From Pohlia nutans (taxonomy: Eukaryota; Streptophyta; Bryopsida; Bryales; Mniaceae), in NCBI GenBank assembly GCA_022496805.1, contig CM040089.1, forward strand, positions 41,772,372 through 41,836,371: a DNA stretch of 64,000 nucleotides. The letters run 5' to 3'. Of the stretch, positions 11,871-23,600 are shown in pieces. Below the pieces are notes generated by a model. It was given only the letters and a program-made list of their open reading frames with translations, was not told the origin of the DNA and searched no databases. A program made the position numbers and the translations under genes. Within the stretch, counting starts at the first letter, position 1. Every line of letters begins with the position of its first letter.

Positions 11871-13450
11871 CTTTCAAGAATCTCACACTTGTGAAAATCA
11901 CAGGCATTTTCTTTTCCACTTCTCTTTGACTCACTGACACACAGCGTAGTCAGAGAGAAAGGTCTTTACAGGCTGAAGGGAGAGCATCTGGAATTATTTT
12001 TCTGACTGACTTCCTTCTTGAGCTTTCTCCTGTGTGTGTTTGCTTTCTGGAGGAGGTTTCTGGATTATTTTCTTCCAATTCAAGCATCCACCAGTTTACT
12101 TGTAGGGCAGATTTTTTGATTGATTTCCAACTCTATCACGCATGGCTTCCTCCAGTATATAATTTCGTATGTGACCGCTATCCAGCCTATAAATGCCATG
12201 AGGGACATGCATATGGTGTCAGTGTGCGAGCTTGTGAGGCGAGACTCTGCAATGCGGTTCCCACGTATTGCCTCCTCCAATCCATGCTCACAATCGTAAG
12301 AATCTCACCAAAATAGTGACCCACTTCTCACGAATTGAAATCGTAATTTTACCGCCATTGCCTTTCAAGGAGACAAGGGTCCCATCCTTACTCGAAAACT
12401 CATTGCAGAAGCATGCGCAAAAGTTGGAGCAAATACTCTGACACCCCTGTTCATTGCAACATGATACAAAAATAGCAAATGAAAATGAGGAAGATTTGCA
12501 AAATTCAACCCTTCTCCCTCATTTTCCTACCATATGTGGCTTCCTTTAAACTCCGCTTAGTTTTCGAAAAGCTAAAATTTGAAAAACATGCCCGAGAACA
12601 TGCCACTAATTTTGACCCAAATGTTCTAAAACTCCATATAATCACATGCATTTTGGACACATAAGTTGTGACAACAAAAAAGATCTCGGTATACTCTCTT
12701 AACCCTTTTATATCTTTGCTATCAATTGATGTGCATGAAACTGCCATGTAAAAAGTGCCCAATCACATGTGCACACCATAGCAAATATTCTTTGCAAATA
12801 ATGGAATGTGATATTGGAGAATGGGGGGTGTGATAATAATGAGTTCAAAGTGTAGTTTGAAAAGCATTAAAAGCATACAAAGCACTTTATCGCAATAACT
12901 TACCGCCTCTTTCAAAACTCATAACATAGGAGTGAGGAAGTTGCAACGGGTAAGGTGGACACAGCCAAAACTACCTTATTATGAACCCCAATTCCACTTT
13001 GGAATTGATCCAATTCCAACTTGGTCACTTCAAGAGAACACTAAATGTACTAAGTGATATATTGAATTGGGGTAAATAGACCGGTTTTCGGTATCTCAAC
13101 GAATGAAAATGAGATCACAAAGTGATGATTAAGCAATTAAGACGACGAAGGAAGCAATTTAACACTACAATCAAGTAATAAAACTACTTAGGTGGAATTA
13201 GATGTAAATGGGGTTGTTTAAGGCAACCTCTTTATCAACTATAGGATGATTTTGAATGATCATAGAGCACTTTAGGGATACTCATGGCCCCCACCTAAGG
13301 ATGGTTTTGTATTCTCACAACAAAACACCGACTTTAAAAATTCATAAAAATTACAAAAATTATCAGAGAAATATGATTTCACTTGGACTCAACTCCACTT
13401 AGGTTTGTCTTTCCTTCCCAAAAAAATTCTACGCACTTGGTATGTCTTTG
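11871..13450. other. Intergenic, nothing recognised
   Basis: Short frames only. One unpaired terminus-like string TTAACCCTTTTATA occurs near 12700. A small inverted pair built on CCCCAATTCCA / TGAATTGGGG lies around 12985-13075. Confidence 0.4.
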
Positions 13451-13478
13451 AAGATGTTCAGATTGCTTAAATGAAGAA

Positions 13479-13960
13479 ATGGATAGTAATAGGACTTCCA
13501 CCTTATTGGGTCAAACCGTGGATCGGTTGGCCGCGTCATCCAGACAAAATCGCCGACGTGGCCCAATGAGGAGCTGTCCCGCGCCGGGTGGCTTCAAATG
13601 GAAGGACCGTGTCTGCCGGGTGATTGACGCCGCTATACTATGGGTAGCTCTGTGCTATCCCGTGAACTTCGGGATATGCCGGGTATCGGCATCCGGAAGC
13701 GGGTATGCACCGAGCGAAGTTACCGTAGCTTGTTCAGGAAGGCCATGACAGCTCTGACTGATGACTCCGTCCACGTCATCACCTGGAAACGTGCGCCTGT
13801 ATTCACGCAGACGCTACATACGCTGCCGGCCTGGATACGCTTCCGGTGAACGTTTGACTTGAACGCCGTTCCCTTCTTGAGAGCGTGGCCGTTCCCGCAC
13901 GGTGGCGGATTTCTTGACGGAATCCTGTTCACACGAGCGCTTTCATGAATTTGATGAGTA
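13479..13960. other. Isolated GC-rich island without recognised gene
   Basis: About 480 bp rich in CpG (for example GATCGGTTGGCCGCGTCATC) inside AT-rich DNA. Frames of 89 and 69 codons exist on the plus strand but no family is recognised. The base composition differs sharply from both sides, which suggests an insertion or a remnant of unmethylated or recently arrived DNA. Confidence 0.4.
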
Positions 13961-14069
13961 GGAAAGCATGAGGGTACTGAATTTCAAATAAAAAACTATT
14001 TATTTTGTCAAAACTCAATTGTATGTGTGGTTCACCTTGTGCACTACAACCGTCTGTATTTGGCTCCTA

Positions 14070-14331
14070 GTAGCATAGCTGGGTCGCCACCCCACAAACG
14101 AATATTAATATTTTTTGAAAAATAAGATTTATTCTGAAAAAAATGAATTTTTTATTTTCGTTTTAGAACAAAAAATGATTAAAAGTGGTCTCAAATGGCC
14201 CAACATAGCTTATAAATAGAAAAATATAGTTTAAAATAACATATTCTATTTTTTATTGGTCCTCATAATTTCTTGTTTTTTTTTACATATTTTATTTTTT
14301 GAATTATTTTTTGGCGACCCAGCTATGATAC
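14070..14331. mobile_element. TA-flanked MITE, 262 bp
   Basis: Left terminus GTAGCATAGCTGGGTCGCCA, right terminus inverted GTATCATAGCTGGGTCGCCA, each flanked by TA (14068-14069, 14332-14333). The terminal inverted repeat is 20 bp with one mismatch. There is no coding content. Confidence 0.65.
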
Positions 14332-14454
14332 TAGGATATAATTTTAATTAATTTTATTTGCAACTCTTTGAAAAGCTCCAAAGATGTAACTTTATTGTTG
14401 GGTACTTTACCATATTGTAGAATCCCAAGAGTGGAGGGCGTTCTTAACTTTTTA

Positions 14455-14869
14455 GGTGGTTACCCCATTACCAACTGGCTCTTTTCACCAATAGCTAGGA
14501 GCATTATTCGCAATCAATGCTGTAATGATGTTGGTTGTAGCATAAGTTACAGTTGGTAATGGGTTCTCTCTTGTTGGTTTTAGTATATGTAAGTGTGGTT
14601 ATGGATTCGTTGTTGTTGGTTTAAGCATTTTTAGTGTGTGCAATACAAATCTTCTTTAGACAGAAAGAGCTCTACCTATATGAGGTGAATGGGATGTGTC
14701 ATACTTCAACTTTGAAAATTTATAACTAATTCATTCTTCATCCAAAAATTATGTTTCAACTTGTGTTGGAATCTATTTCTTCTTGCCTAACTCTAAAAAA
14801 TAATAATACTAAATAATATCAATGTCTCATATCCGTATTTCTTATTCAGTTGGGAATGGGGTAACCACC
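14455..14869. mobile_element. Harbinger-like MITE with TTA duplication, 415 bp
   Basis: Left terminus GGTGGTTACCCCATTACCAA, right terminus inverted GGTGGTTACCCCATTCCCAA, flanked by TTA at 14452-14454 and 14870-14872. A 3-bp TTA duplication is typical of PIF/Harbinger. A second internal partial inverted copy lies near 14545. The right TTA overlaps the TTAA flank of the next element. Confidence 0.6.
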
Positions 14870-14873
14870 TTAA

Positions 14874-15264
14874 CCCCTAAAGGGCCCTGAGGATGGAATA
14901 TGGCCTCGGCTGGGATTGTACCATGAATTGAGGCACCTTGCAATGCATATTACTTGAAACAACCAAAAAACAAAAGAAGGGCCCAAAGATGAGGAAAATT
15001 GTGAAACCTTCAAAAATAAAATTGGAATCACTATGTGTATTCTATGGAGTCTTTTCTGCCCATTTATACGTATTTGCAGCATATACAGGCGGTGGTAGAG
15101 TTGCTCTAAATTACTCCAAAAATTTTGAAAAAAATATATACCATTAATGGTATTGACATTGACGTCTACAAAAGAATTCACCATCACAGCATCATTTTCT
15201 AGTCTTCAATATAAGTACAAATGTAAACCTCTGCAGCAACTTCGTATGCATATCCTTTTAGGGG
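14874..15264. mobile_element. TTAA-type element, 391 bp
   Basis: TTAA (14870-14873) then CCCCTAAAGGGCCCTGAGG; the right end is TATCCTTTTAGGGG then TTAA (15265-15268). It abuts the Harbinger-like element, so one of the two inserted into the other's edge. Confidence 0.65.
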
Positions 15265-15719
15265 TTAAGGGCACCATGGGGCGAGGGGGCAAGTGCTTGC
15301 AAACCTAGGAATGTTTGACCACGACTAGGATTCCCTTGCATAGAAGTTTAGCAATTATTTTTATTCATGCCCGGTGCATTCCATGTGGTGGAATTTGCCA
15401 ACATTTTGGCGCATTACGTTCCAAAAAACGGATTGCATTGTGATCTTCAAAACTGAGGTTCCTTAATCTTTGAACATCATTTCCTAATTTAGAAAGAAAG
15501 GGGTGTTCAGTTGAGTTTTAACATTAAAATATAGAAGCAATTCTCATTCTAAAAATATAAGTACATACTTTTTTTACCACGGATGATGCGTGAAATAGAA
15601 TATTCATAGAAAGGTTCTCTCTATTATTAGCAATTCATGGTCAAAGTGGTTTGAAATTGAGAAAACCAAGCCCGAGGGACTAGGGTTGACATTTGAGGGT
15701 TAATATGAAGACATGATAT
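15265..15719. other. Intergenic, nothing recognised
   Basis: No supported coding or repeat boundary. Confidence 0.4.
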
Positions 15720-15721
15720 TA

Positions 15722-15965
15722 CCGTAGCTTCCTGGCAGTTTGGGCAGCTTTCTACCAAATAATTAATTAAAATGCAAAAAACAATTAGGCAACACGACAA
15801 ATGATATATTAAAATTAGGCAATAACATATAAAAAAATAATATTTAAACTGCTGACCTTTTAGTATTTTTTAGTTGTTTTGGGGAAACTAGGTCAATAAT
15901 TTCCCAAAAAATTGAGCACCCTTTTAATTATTTATTTTCTGACTAAGCTGCTAGGAAGCTACAGT
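15722..15965. mobile_element. TA-flanked MITE of the CCGTAG family, 244 bp
   Basis: Termini CCGTAGCTTCCTGGCAG and, inverted, CTGTAGCTTCCTAGCAG, flanked by TA (15720-15721, 15966-15967). It shares the CCGTAG start with the elements at 39170 and 54428. Confidence 0.6.
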
Positions 15966-16356
15966 AGTTCGTTTGGTTTTTACGCAAGGTAAGCAACTAG
16001 GGTGAAGTGATTTGTGGGAATTACAAACACTAACACTGAGGGAAATGCGGGTGTTCTATTGTATATATTGTTCTTTAGTGTTTTTTACCTTGCACAAAGA
16101 ATTACCAAATAATACGTCATTTGGAAATCGTATGTAAAAATTATGAAGGGTCCAAGTTTTATTGGTAGTTGTTCTAAATTCACTTTTTGAACTATTGATA
16201 CATATTGAATGTACACTACCTGAACATCTGACAAAAGTGGCTCTTTTGTGATTTTAGGTGACTCTGCCTTTTATAAATCTTAAAATCATCAAATTTGATG
16301 TAACTCAAGGGTTGAAAGAAATTACTAGAACGGAGCCCATTGTAACAGCTCCTTAA

Positions 16357-17172
16357 CCCTTTGACACGCCTGCATCCATATAATGAACAACAAACAAATT
16401 GCAACCTTTCTCTTGACTACATCATGTACATTTTTTCATCCAGTTGACTATCATTTGTACGGTATGGATCTTCAAAATAAGATATTGTGATTTTTTTAAA
16501 AACAACACAATTGGATTATATCAAGTCTCGTTCTTAGTCCAAAAAGTGAGACCTTAATCATGATTTTCCAAAATGTAGAATCTTGGGGGGTTCACTGGCG
16601 AAAATTTTAGAAACAACGTGCGATAAAAAATAGGGTCCAATATATTCATTGTAGATAAATTTTGTAAAAAATGTACATGTAAAATAGGGGATTTTAAAAA
16701 AGTGAAACATGTTTATATGTAAAATACCATCACATATAATATTCTTAGGCTTTTTATATGTAAAATACCATCACCTAATAATATTTTTTGCTAAAATTTT
16801 TAGCTAAAATAACCCCCCAAATAAATAGGTCATTATCGCACGTGTATACAAAATATACAAGGGAGTGACCTCCCCGAGTGTAGAATCAATTAATGAAAAC
16901 CATACCATCTCGTAGTACATGTTATTCCAATTTCATTACAATATTTTTAATTTATTTTTGTGTTAATTTGGGATTTTTAATTGAATTTCAAGAGAAAACC
17001 TTGCAAAATTAATTTTAAAATATTATAAAAAAAATGATGAATCCAACTGTACAGATGTGATCTTCACATTGACATTTACAACTTTGGTTTGTACATCAAC
17101 TCCATCTTTGTTTTTCATCAAACATTTTATAACGAATCTTTGAAAACAATGTTGAATCAGGACGTTAAAGGG
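16357..17172. mobile_element. TTAA-type element (family B), 816 bp
   Basis: TTAA (16353-16356) then CCCTTTGACACGCC; the right end GACGTTAAAGGG is followed by TTAA (17173-17176). Internal text such as CAACTGTACAGATGTGATCT is shared with the relative inside the 17.7-kb element at 33.2-33.9 kb. A direct repeat of GTAAAATACCATCAC lies at about 16716 and 16758. Confidence 0.65.
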
Positions 17173-17176
17173 TTAA

Positions 17177-19165
17177 GAAATCCACTTATTATATTACATA
17201 CAACCAATTCACGGTCAAAGCGTAAAACCCCAAAGTAACCATATAGTACTTGTGTTGATCCCTACAACAAACATTTAACTCCATGTGATTAAAAACAGAT
17301 GATAACATGATGAAAACGTAACATTGGGGTTGTGACACCAGGTTGTGGCAATGCTCATTTAACCATTAACTGCACAGGCGTTCATTTTTTGAACAATGTA
17401 CTAATTTCATCCACATTTCTCATCTGTCATGCACTTTTTGCAATGTAGTTTTTTACTATAGATTTTATGGGAAGTTAGTTTCATGCATGTGTGAACCAAT
17501 TAGAAAGGAGATGATTTGTTTGTACAACATGTTTGACTTACAAGTTGTATTTAGTTCTTAAGCTCAAACCTATAAAAGTGGAGACCGAAGTTTCTTTGTG
17601 GAGAGCCAAGATCAAGAATGACAACCTGTTGATGTACCATGCCGTTGATTGCGAGTATGTTCATTGCACAGATTCACAACTACCTTTACTATCATGATAA
17701 TTTTGCTTCATCCTTTGTGTACGTCTAGTGAGAATTCTACAGTAGTCTACTTATATCATTTTGCAAGTCAAGGACACGCATCAATGTCAACCAAATTGTG
17801 AGTACCTTTGTGGTTTTGAACACGCAGGATGGCATGATTCAGTCAGTAGGTAGGGACATATAAGGACTGCGTTTATTTTATTGTAATTAATTTTTGTTTA
17901 CATTATTACAAAATAAAAATAAAATAAAAAAATTCATTGTTTTTTAATGCAACCATTTTTCATTCAATAATAGTAATTTAATCTTGTTTAATTTCAAAAC
18001 AAGTTTCAGCATATAGAATATTCGCATATGTTCTTTGAGATTCTCTTTTTCATCATACAATTTTTATTTTTATTTTAAAAATTCCCCAAAAAAATTGGCA
18101 TTTGTTTTTTTATTTTCGTCTGTGCCCTCCACTAACAATAAACTAAAAAACAAATCATTAGTTGATTTTACACTAGTTTAGTGAACAAATCTTTTATCAC
18201 TAGAAGTTTTCACCGCTAATAGATGAATATCAATAAGAAAGGGCAAGAAGGTTAGAAGTTGTGAAATCCTATTTGATACCGATGATGGTTGATGCTTGAT
18301 TATTTTCAATGTGGGTGTTTGAACTAGGTTACACAAACCTACAAAAGTCGTAGTAAGACACCAAAATCAAGCACGCTTGGGATAAAAATACATAGCGCAA
18401 GATAAACCTTCAACCATTGAAAGTCATCACCAAGGTCCATGAGGTAATTAAGTGACAACTCTCAATGTTGGAAGGACAGTTGAACGGAAACATGGAGTAA
18501 TCATATCTATAACTATGCATTTACAAAATTTTGATTTGCACGCTGTAATTACCGGTAGTCAGTGACATTGAGAGAGGTATGTGTGCAAAGACTTATTGAA
18601 GCGTGCAAGGCAGGATTTTAAATTTTTAAGAATAGTTTTTCAATTATCATGAACATTACAAAATGATTTACCACACGCACCAATCCCATTACAAAAAAAT
18701 TTAGGCCTCTAAAAGGTTGCTAACTCAGCCAAACTGCCGTGCAAAAATAATAAAATAATAAAATATATATTGTGGTAAAATTCATCCAAATATGATGAAA
18801 ATTTGTTCAAATGGATGAATGTCCCCACAGTATGTGGCGTATTCAGTGTACCGGTATACTCCCCTCTGGAAAGGATAACCGTCCGGATGTAGCCGGGAGG
18901 GTTCATGAATACGGTATCTACAGTATTCACTATGAACATAACTTTTGAGTTGATTTTGTCATCTTTTATTTATTATTTGAAAATGAGCAATTGGTGTACT
19001 TCAGTGGAGTGACTGACCGGGCCATCAGATTGATTTGAAACAAAACAATACAAGTTACAGTGACAACCACACATTCTAAGCTCCACACATGGGCTCAGGA
19101 TTGATAAGCTGTAAAGATCCTCTGGAGCCTCCGTCTGACAATCCATCAAGTTTAAATCATATACT
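17177..19165. other. AT-rich intergenic, nothing recognised
   Basis: No gene or bounded repeat could be supported. A short segment near 18836-18860 (GGCGTATTCAGTGTACCGGT) resembles the terminus of the MITE at 5544 but no partner end was found. Confidence 0.4.
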
Positions 19166-19168
19166 TTA

Positions 19169-19631
19169 GGCCCTCTTTACACTAGAGGCGAGAAGCCGTG
19201 GAGAAAACCTCACAAGGGCCATGGCTCATCCTTGAGAAGCCAACCTTTGAACTTGACGGCCTTTGGATATAGTGTAAAGTGAGAAGGGGCCACAAAATAA
19301 AGTGCTCATTTAAAAAAATAAAGTTCTTACATATTTCTTAAAAAATAAAAAATGATTGATTGTGAGAATTTTGGCCAAACGGCCCCCCGGATTTTGCGTT
19401 AGACCCACCTCTTGAAGTGGGCTTGACGCAAAATCCGGAGGCCTTGAAAAATGTGCACTTTTGTTGCCACGAAGGACAAAAGTGTTGTTCATGTCATTTT
19501 CTCCTCCTTCCGTCCCTTGGACTGAAAATTTCGGGTGTAAAGTGACATTCTTTGGTCTTCTCGGTTTTTAAGCCTCCTATTGGCTGAAATTTCTCTCCTC
19601 ACGGCTTCTCGTCTCTAGTGTAAAGAGGCCC
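19169..19631. mobile_element. Harbinger-like MITE with TTA duplication, 463 bp
   Basis: Left terminus GGCCCTCTTTACACTAGAGG and right terminus inverted GGGCCTCTTTACACTAGAGA, flanked by TTA at 19166-19168 and 19632-19634. The inverted repeats extend into GAGAAGCCGTG. The centre contains a near-perfect hairpin at 19381-19443 (CCGGATTTTGCGT pairing with ACGCAAAATCCGG), possibly a nested palindrome. Confidence 0.65.
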
Positions 19632-19634
19632 TTA

Positions 19635-20520
19635 GGTAAATATTAGTGTGTAATAAACTGGTAAACTGGTAACTCTACACCAAAATTCTCTCACCTTTCC
19701 TCACTGTACTGTACTCTTTAAAAGTTACTCCCTAGTTTATTGTACATAGCCACAATAGGGTTATTTCTAAGAGACCATTTTTGGGTCACTGTCCATTTTC
19801 CCGGACTGTCCAGGTCCAATTTTTAATTTTTTTCAAAACTAAAAATTTGATGTCATAGGTAAACAAGTCTTCTTTCCAATGCAATTGAAATTATGTTCAT
19901 CCGATCAAAACTTCACTTAGGGGAATTTTTCAAAGTGAAACACTTCACTGTTGCAAGGCAGCTTCAACACTTCGGGTAGGTTTGCCAAAAAATTTAAGTC
20001 AATGAGATTCGTTGAGCATCTCAAAGGAACTTTTGTTCAATCCACATGGATTGCATGCCATGAGTTGTGGAATCATCCAATTGGAGGAGATAATCTAATT
20101 TAGCCAAAATCTCTTGCTCCCTTTATACTTCCACCCATTACAAGGTCTTTGAAAAAATGCTAATGAACTGAACATTTTGTCAAATTGAGCCATGCATCTT
20201 GTTATCTAGCTCATCTTGAGGATGATCAAATTGAGTCATGCATCTTGTTAACTACCTCATTTTGACTTTTTATAATTATAACGTTTAAGGGTTGATTCAA
20301 AACATAACATTCTTGAGTTGCCTTGGTTTAGGCCCACTTTAAATTAGGACTTGATTGTTCGTCTGATCCAAACTTTTCTGATCCACCGGACAGAGGGTCA
20401 TTGGGACAAAACTACTCTCCCATGCCAGGGATGGACACTTTAGTAATAAGTAACATAATTAAAGTAACCATGAGCTGACTATTGAGAATTTGTTCTGAGT
20501 ATAAGGTAATTTTTTGTATT
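19635..20520. other. Intergenic, nothing recognised
   Basis: The text CAAATTGAG/TCATGCATCTTGTTA occurs twice near 20188 and 20228 as a small direct repeat. No gene seen. Confidence 0.4.
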
Positions 20521-20524
20521 TAGT

Positions 20525-20710
20525 AAGATTGCCAAGTCATGAGTTCTATGGTTGGTTGGTGAAGGGCGTTGTATCACATTTATGTGGTCCGGGTTTGATT
20601 CGCGTTGGGTCTGTTTGAGCAGTGGTGTGATATACATGACTTGGTGTTGTTAGTGAGTTATCATCACAATAATATGTACCAACCAACCGGCCCTATCTTA
20701 TCTCTGAGAC
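20525..20710 (+). mobile_element. Possible tRNA-derived SINE
   Basis: GGTTTGATTCG at 20592-20602 resembles a polymerase III B box. An A-box-like TGGTTGGTTGGTGAAGG lies about 40 bp upstream. It sits next to the 3' end of the LINE. Boundaries and identity are uncertain. Confidence 0.3.
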
Positions 20711-20739
20711 AAGTACTTGTACTGAGCTAACAATCAAAA

Positions 20740-22600
20740 GAGTTAAATAGTGGTCTTCACCACTACCCCCTCTTTTAATTTTGTATTCTTTTATTCTGTT
20801 GGTATTGATTGGTTATTTTCTATTCGTCTTTTACGTAGAAAGATTGATCCGGCATATTGTATAGCAATAGTGTTTATTGCTTTGAATGTGTTTTTTATGG
20901 AGGTTTCACAGAGATTGAATTTGGTTTCGAGTTGTTTCATTGAGGGAGCGTATGTAGTTCCTCTAACTCCAGCCGTGATGACTATGAGTGGGTCTACTTT
21001 CCATCCTTGTTGAATGATACTATTAATTAGTGGTTGATATTTTATTATTTTGTTGCGAATTGTTTCTGGTGAGAATCTGTCACTGGTGTAGGTGAATTCA
21101 ATAAATTGTATTGTGAGATTGTTTTTGGGATTTAGTGGTGGGGCACTTTGGTATGGAAGGCCTTTAACATATAGAATGTATGGCTTAAATCTGGCGTTAC
21201 AGTGACATCTTTGATGTTCACATGTGCATGGTAAGAGCTATGGGGGTACTGTATTCTCTTGTGGATTGTTATTAAATGTCTCTGCATTCATGAGTGTGTA
21301 GCATCTTGATTTATTTGAAGATAGGATTATTTTTCTTAATTCCCATACTGCTTTGTTGTGTCTTTTGGTTTTGAGGGCATGTATGTGGTGTGGTTTACAT
21401 AGGAGGAGCACGTGGAGCCATGTGTCTACGTCTTGTGAGTTACAAATGGGGCATGTTTTTTATGGAAATCTTTGTATACCAAAGATTAGTTGTTTCCTAG
21501 TTTGTCCCATATATTGGCCGGTGCGAAATTTTAACATACTTGTTTTTTGTGAATATGTTATTGTTAGATTGGTCCAAAAGTTGTTGGATATTTCGTTATC
21601 TATGATGGGGTTCATTGTCCATTTATTGATGTTGGAAAATTGTTGCGCCAGTATTTCTAGGTTGTTTTCACAGTCATATTTACTAATATATTTTTCTAGA
21701 CATCTGACCGGACCTTTGTCTGGCCTTTTTCTAGGTCCGGGCCATGTATCTTTTTGAAAGTAATATGGCGTAGTATGTGCAAATTTGTGTGGTTTGTTGG
21801 CGAATTGGTAGTTTCTTTTCTTGGTACCTTCTTTGCAAGTTGGTCTGCTTGTTCATTTCCATCAATTTTGGTGTGTGCTTTAACCACGGGGAGGTCATTC
21901 CATTGTCAAGTCGAACACCACGTGTGAACAAAGTTTGATACCCCTATATTACATGCCATAGATGATTTTAAATTTTATGATATTTTTTCTACATATACAT
22001 AACCATTGATAGTATCTTTTGTATATTTTTTTGAAATTTTTAGTCATCTTCATTTTTTTATAGTAATTTTTTTAGTTCAATTTTGCATCATTCTAATTAG
22101 AAACGGTATGTTTTATTAAAAAACCAAATCATCAAATTTAGTTACCATTTTTTACTATGTAATAGGTACCGTGTATATCTACTCATGAAAAAAAAATTGA
22201 TAAAATTTTGACCCGTTTTGGTGATGCTTTATGTACATTTTTTACATTTTTTACATGTAATTTGTTCGCACGTGGTTGTTCAACTTTACAATGGACTGCT
22301 CTCCCCGTGGCTTTAACCTAGTATATTGTCGTAGGTTGTGTACGTCTTTCTAGCATCTTTACTATATTTGTTAATATGGTTTTATCGGCGTGGTTACTAT
22401 GTTGAGTTGGGTGTTTTAGTTGTGTGTTTAGTACATATAGGCAGTTGAGGCAATCTGTGAAGATGTGTGCAGGTTCATTTGAGTATTTGGTGGTGATTAA
22501 TGTAAGTGTTTCATGTATGGCCATTAGTTTGGCTCTGAAGCTCGTTTGTAGGCCTGGTAGTCTTTTTGATATTTGTATTTCCACTTTTGATGGGTTGTAA
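20740..22600 (-). mobile_element. 5'-truncated, decayed LINE: RNase H and zinc-knuckle C-terminal region
   Basis: Read on the minus strand, the frame gives an RNase H domain (HIFTDCLNCLYVL with the catalytic Asp, and KAHTKIDGNEQADQLAKK with the His and final Asp). It is followed by a CCHC-type motif CPICNSQDVDTWLHVLLLC and a C-terminal segment with FIEFTYTSDRF and ITAGVRGTTYAPSMK. This order is typical of the 3' half of RNase H-bearing non-LTR retrotransposons. No reverse transcriptase is left, so it is 5' truncated. The usual RNase H glutamate in the AELMAI motif is Lys (AKLMAI), and a TAA interrupts just before the zinc motif. A MITE splits the RNase H frame. Confidence 0.8.
21885..22309. 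mobile_element. hAT-like MITE inserted in the LINE RNase H domain
   Basis: The 8-bp duplication GCTTTAAC flanks the element exactly (21877-21884 and 22310-22317). Ends are CACGGGGAGGTCATTCCATT and, inverted, CACGGGGAGAGCAGTCCATT, with similarity continuing for about 45 bp (CACGTGTGAACA vs CACGTGCGAACA). An 8-bp duplication with CA-starting ends is the hAT pattern. Removing 425 bp plus one duplication rejoins the RNase H frame, which confirms the boundaries. Confidence 0.85.
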
Positions 22601-22604
22601 ATTC

Positions 22605-23433
22605 CGTATCATGTTTTTTATTTTCTCCAGTATCTATCTTAAAGATACAAGACTTCTAAGGTTGCTCTCAAGAATATGGAAATAACTTAGATTGATAATT
22701 ATAACACAATACAAGAACAAGGCAACACTGTGAATTGCTCCACAATTTGTGTTGGCGAGACTGAGGAGCTCCTCATCCCTCTTCATATTTGTAATGTTTG
22801 ACACTTGGTGAAAGCTTCTAGAGGTCATTCCTAAGACCTATGAGTTTCTATAGAAGCTTTTTTGTTTATTTATGAATGTCTAGATGGTTATGGAAGGCTC
22901 CAAAAGATTGTGGAAACTTATGGAAGACAATGGAGGTTTTTAGAAGGTTCTAGAAAACTATCATCAAAGATTCTAGAAAGCTTTAGAAAATTCTATAAGA
23001 TATTGGAAAACTATAGAAGGTTTTCATATGTAGGTGACACGTACTATGAATGAGAGCATCTCTATTTTGAGCACTTGTCTTTCCCATTCATATTTTATGC
23101 AACTACATTTTTGTCTACAAACTCCTAAAAACTTGGACTCTTTCAAACTACATGAAAAATCAGCCAAACAAGAAGTTTGGTTGCTACATTGATCATGGAA
23201 AGAAACCTAAAATTGCATCACAAAAGAAACGTAGCTAAACAATGCCTTGCAAAACGACAACCTAGAACATGACAATACTTCCCAACAAACACACTAAGAA
23301 AGGCGATAAAGAGCCACTAAAAGGAAAAAGTGAAGTTTATTAAAAGGTGATAAAACATTGTAATACGTGCAATTCTATATAAGTGCTTCAAATTTCTCCT
23401 TAAAGTAGAAACAACATCGACATCTTTGAACAT
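22605..23433. other. Intergenic with degenerate GGAAGNTTNTAGAA-like repeats
   Basis: From about 22880 to 23030 short variants of TTCTAGAAGG/TATGGAAG recur. The open frame across it is an artefact of the repeat. Nothing else recognised. Confidence 0.4.
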
Positions 23434-23437
23434 TTCA

Positions 23438-23600
23438 CTCCTAAATGTCTTGACCTTTTGAACACAAGTAGATGCTAGCTTCAAAAATAGATATTAGCAT
23501 GGCTCAGATGTACATGAGGTATACATGAGAGAACCATTGCAAGCATAAAATCTACCCAAAAAAATTGACATACTTACAATTGGAGGTCTCTCCATTGTTA
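23438..23600. mobile_element. Left half of a family-A TTAA-type MITE split by the 17.7-kb transposon
   Basis: It begins CTCCTAAATGTCTTG after TTCA (23434-23437) and follows the family-A consensus (AGATGCTAGCTTCAAAAATA) until CTCTCCATTGTTA. The remaining half resumes at 41316. Joined, with one target duplication, the copy is 322 bp, the same length as the intact copy at 10991-11312. Confidence 0.85.

Noticed and set aside
13479..13960. Organelle DNA insertion as an explanation of the GC-rich island
   Set aside because: No recognised plastid or mitochondrial gene sequence could be seen in it, so the origin is left open.
22862..23053. 63-codon frame
   Set aside because: It follows a degenerate GGAAGNTTNTAGAA repeat.
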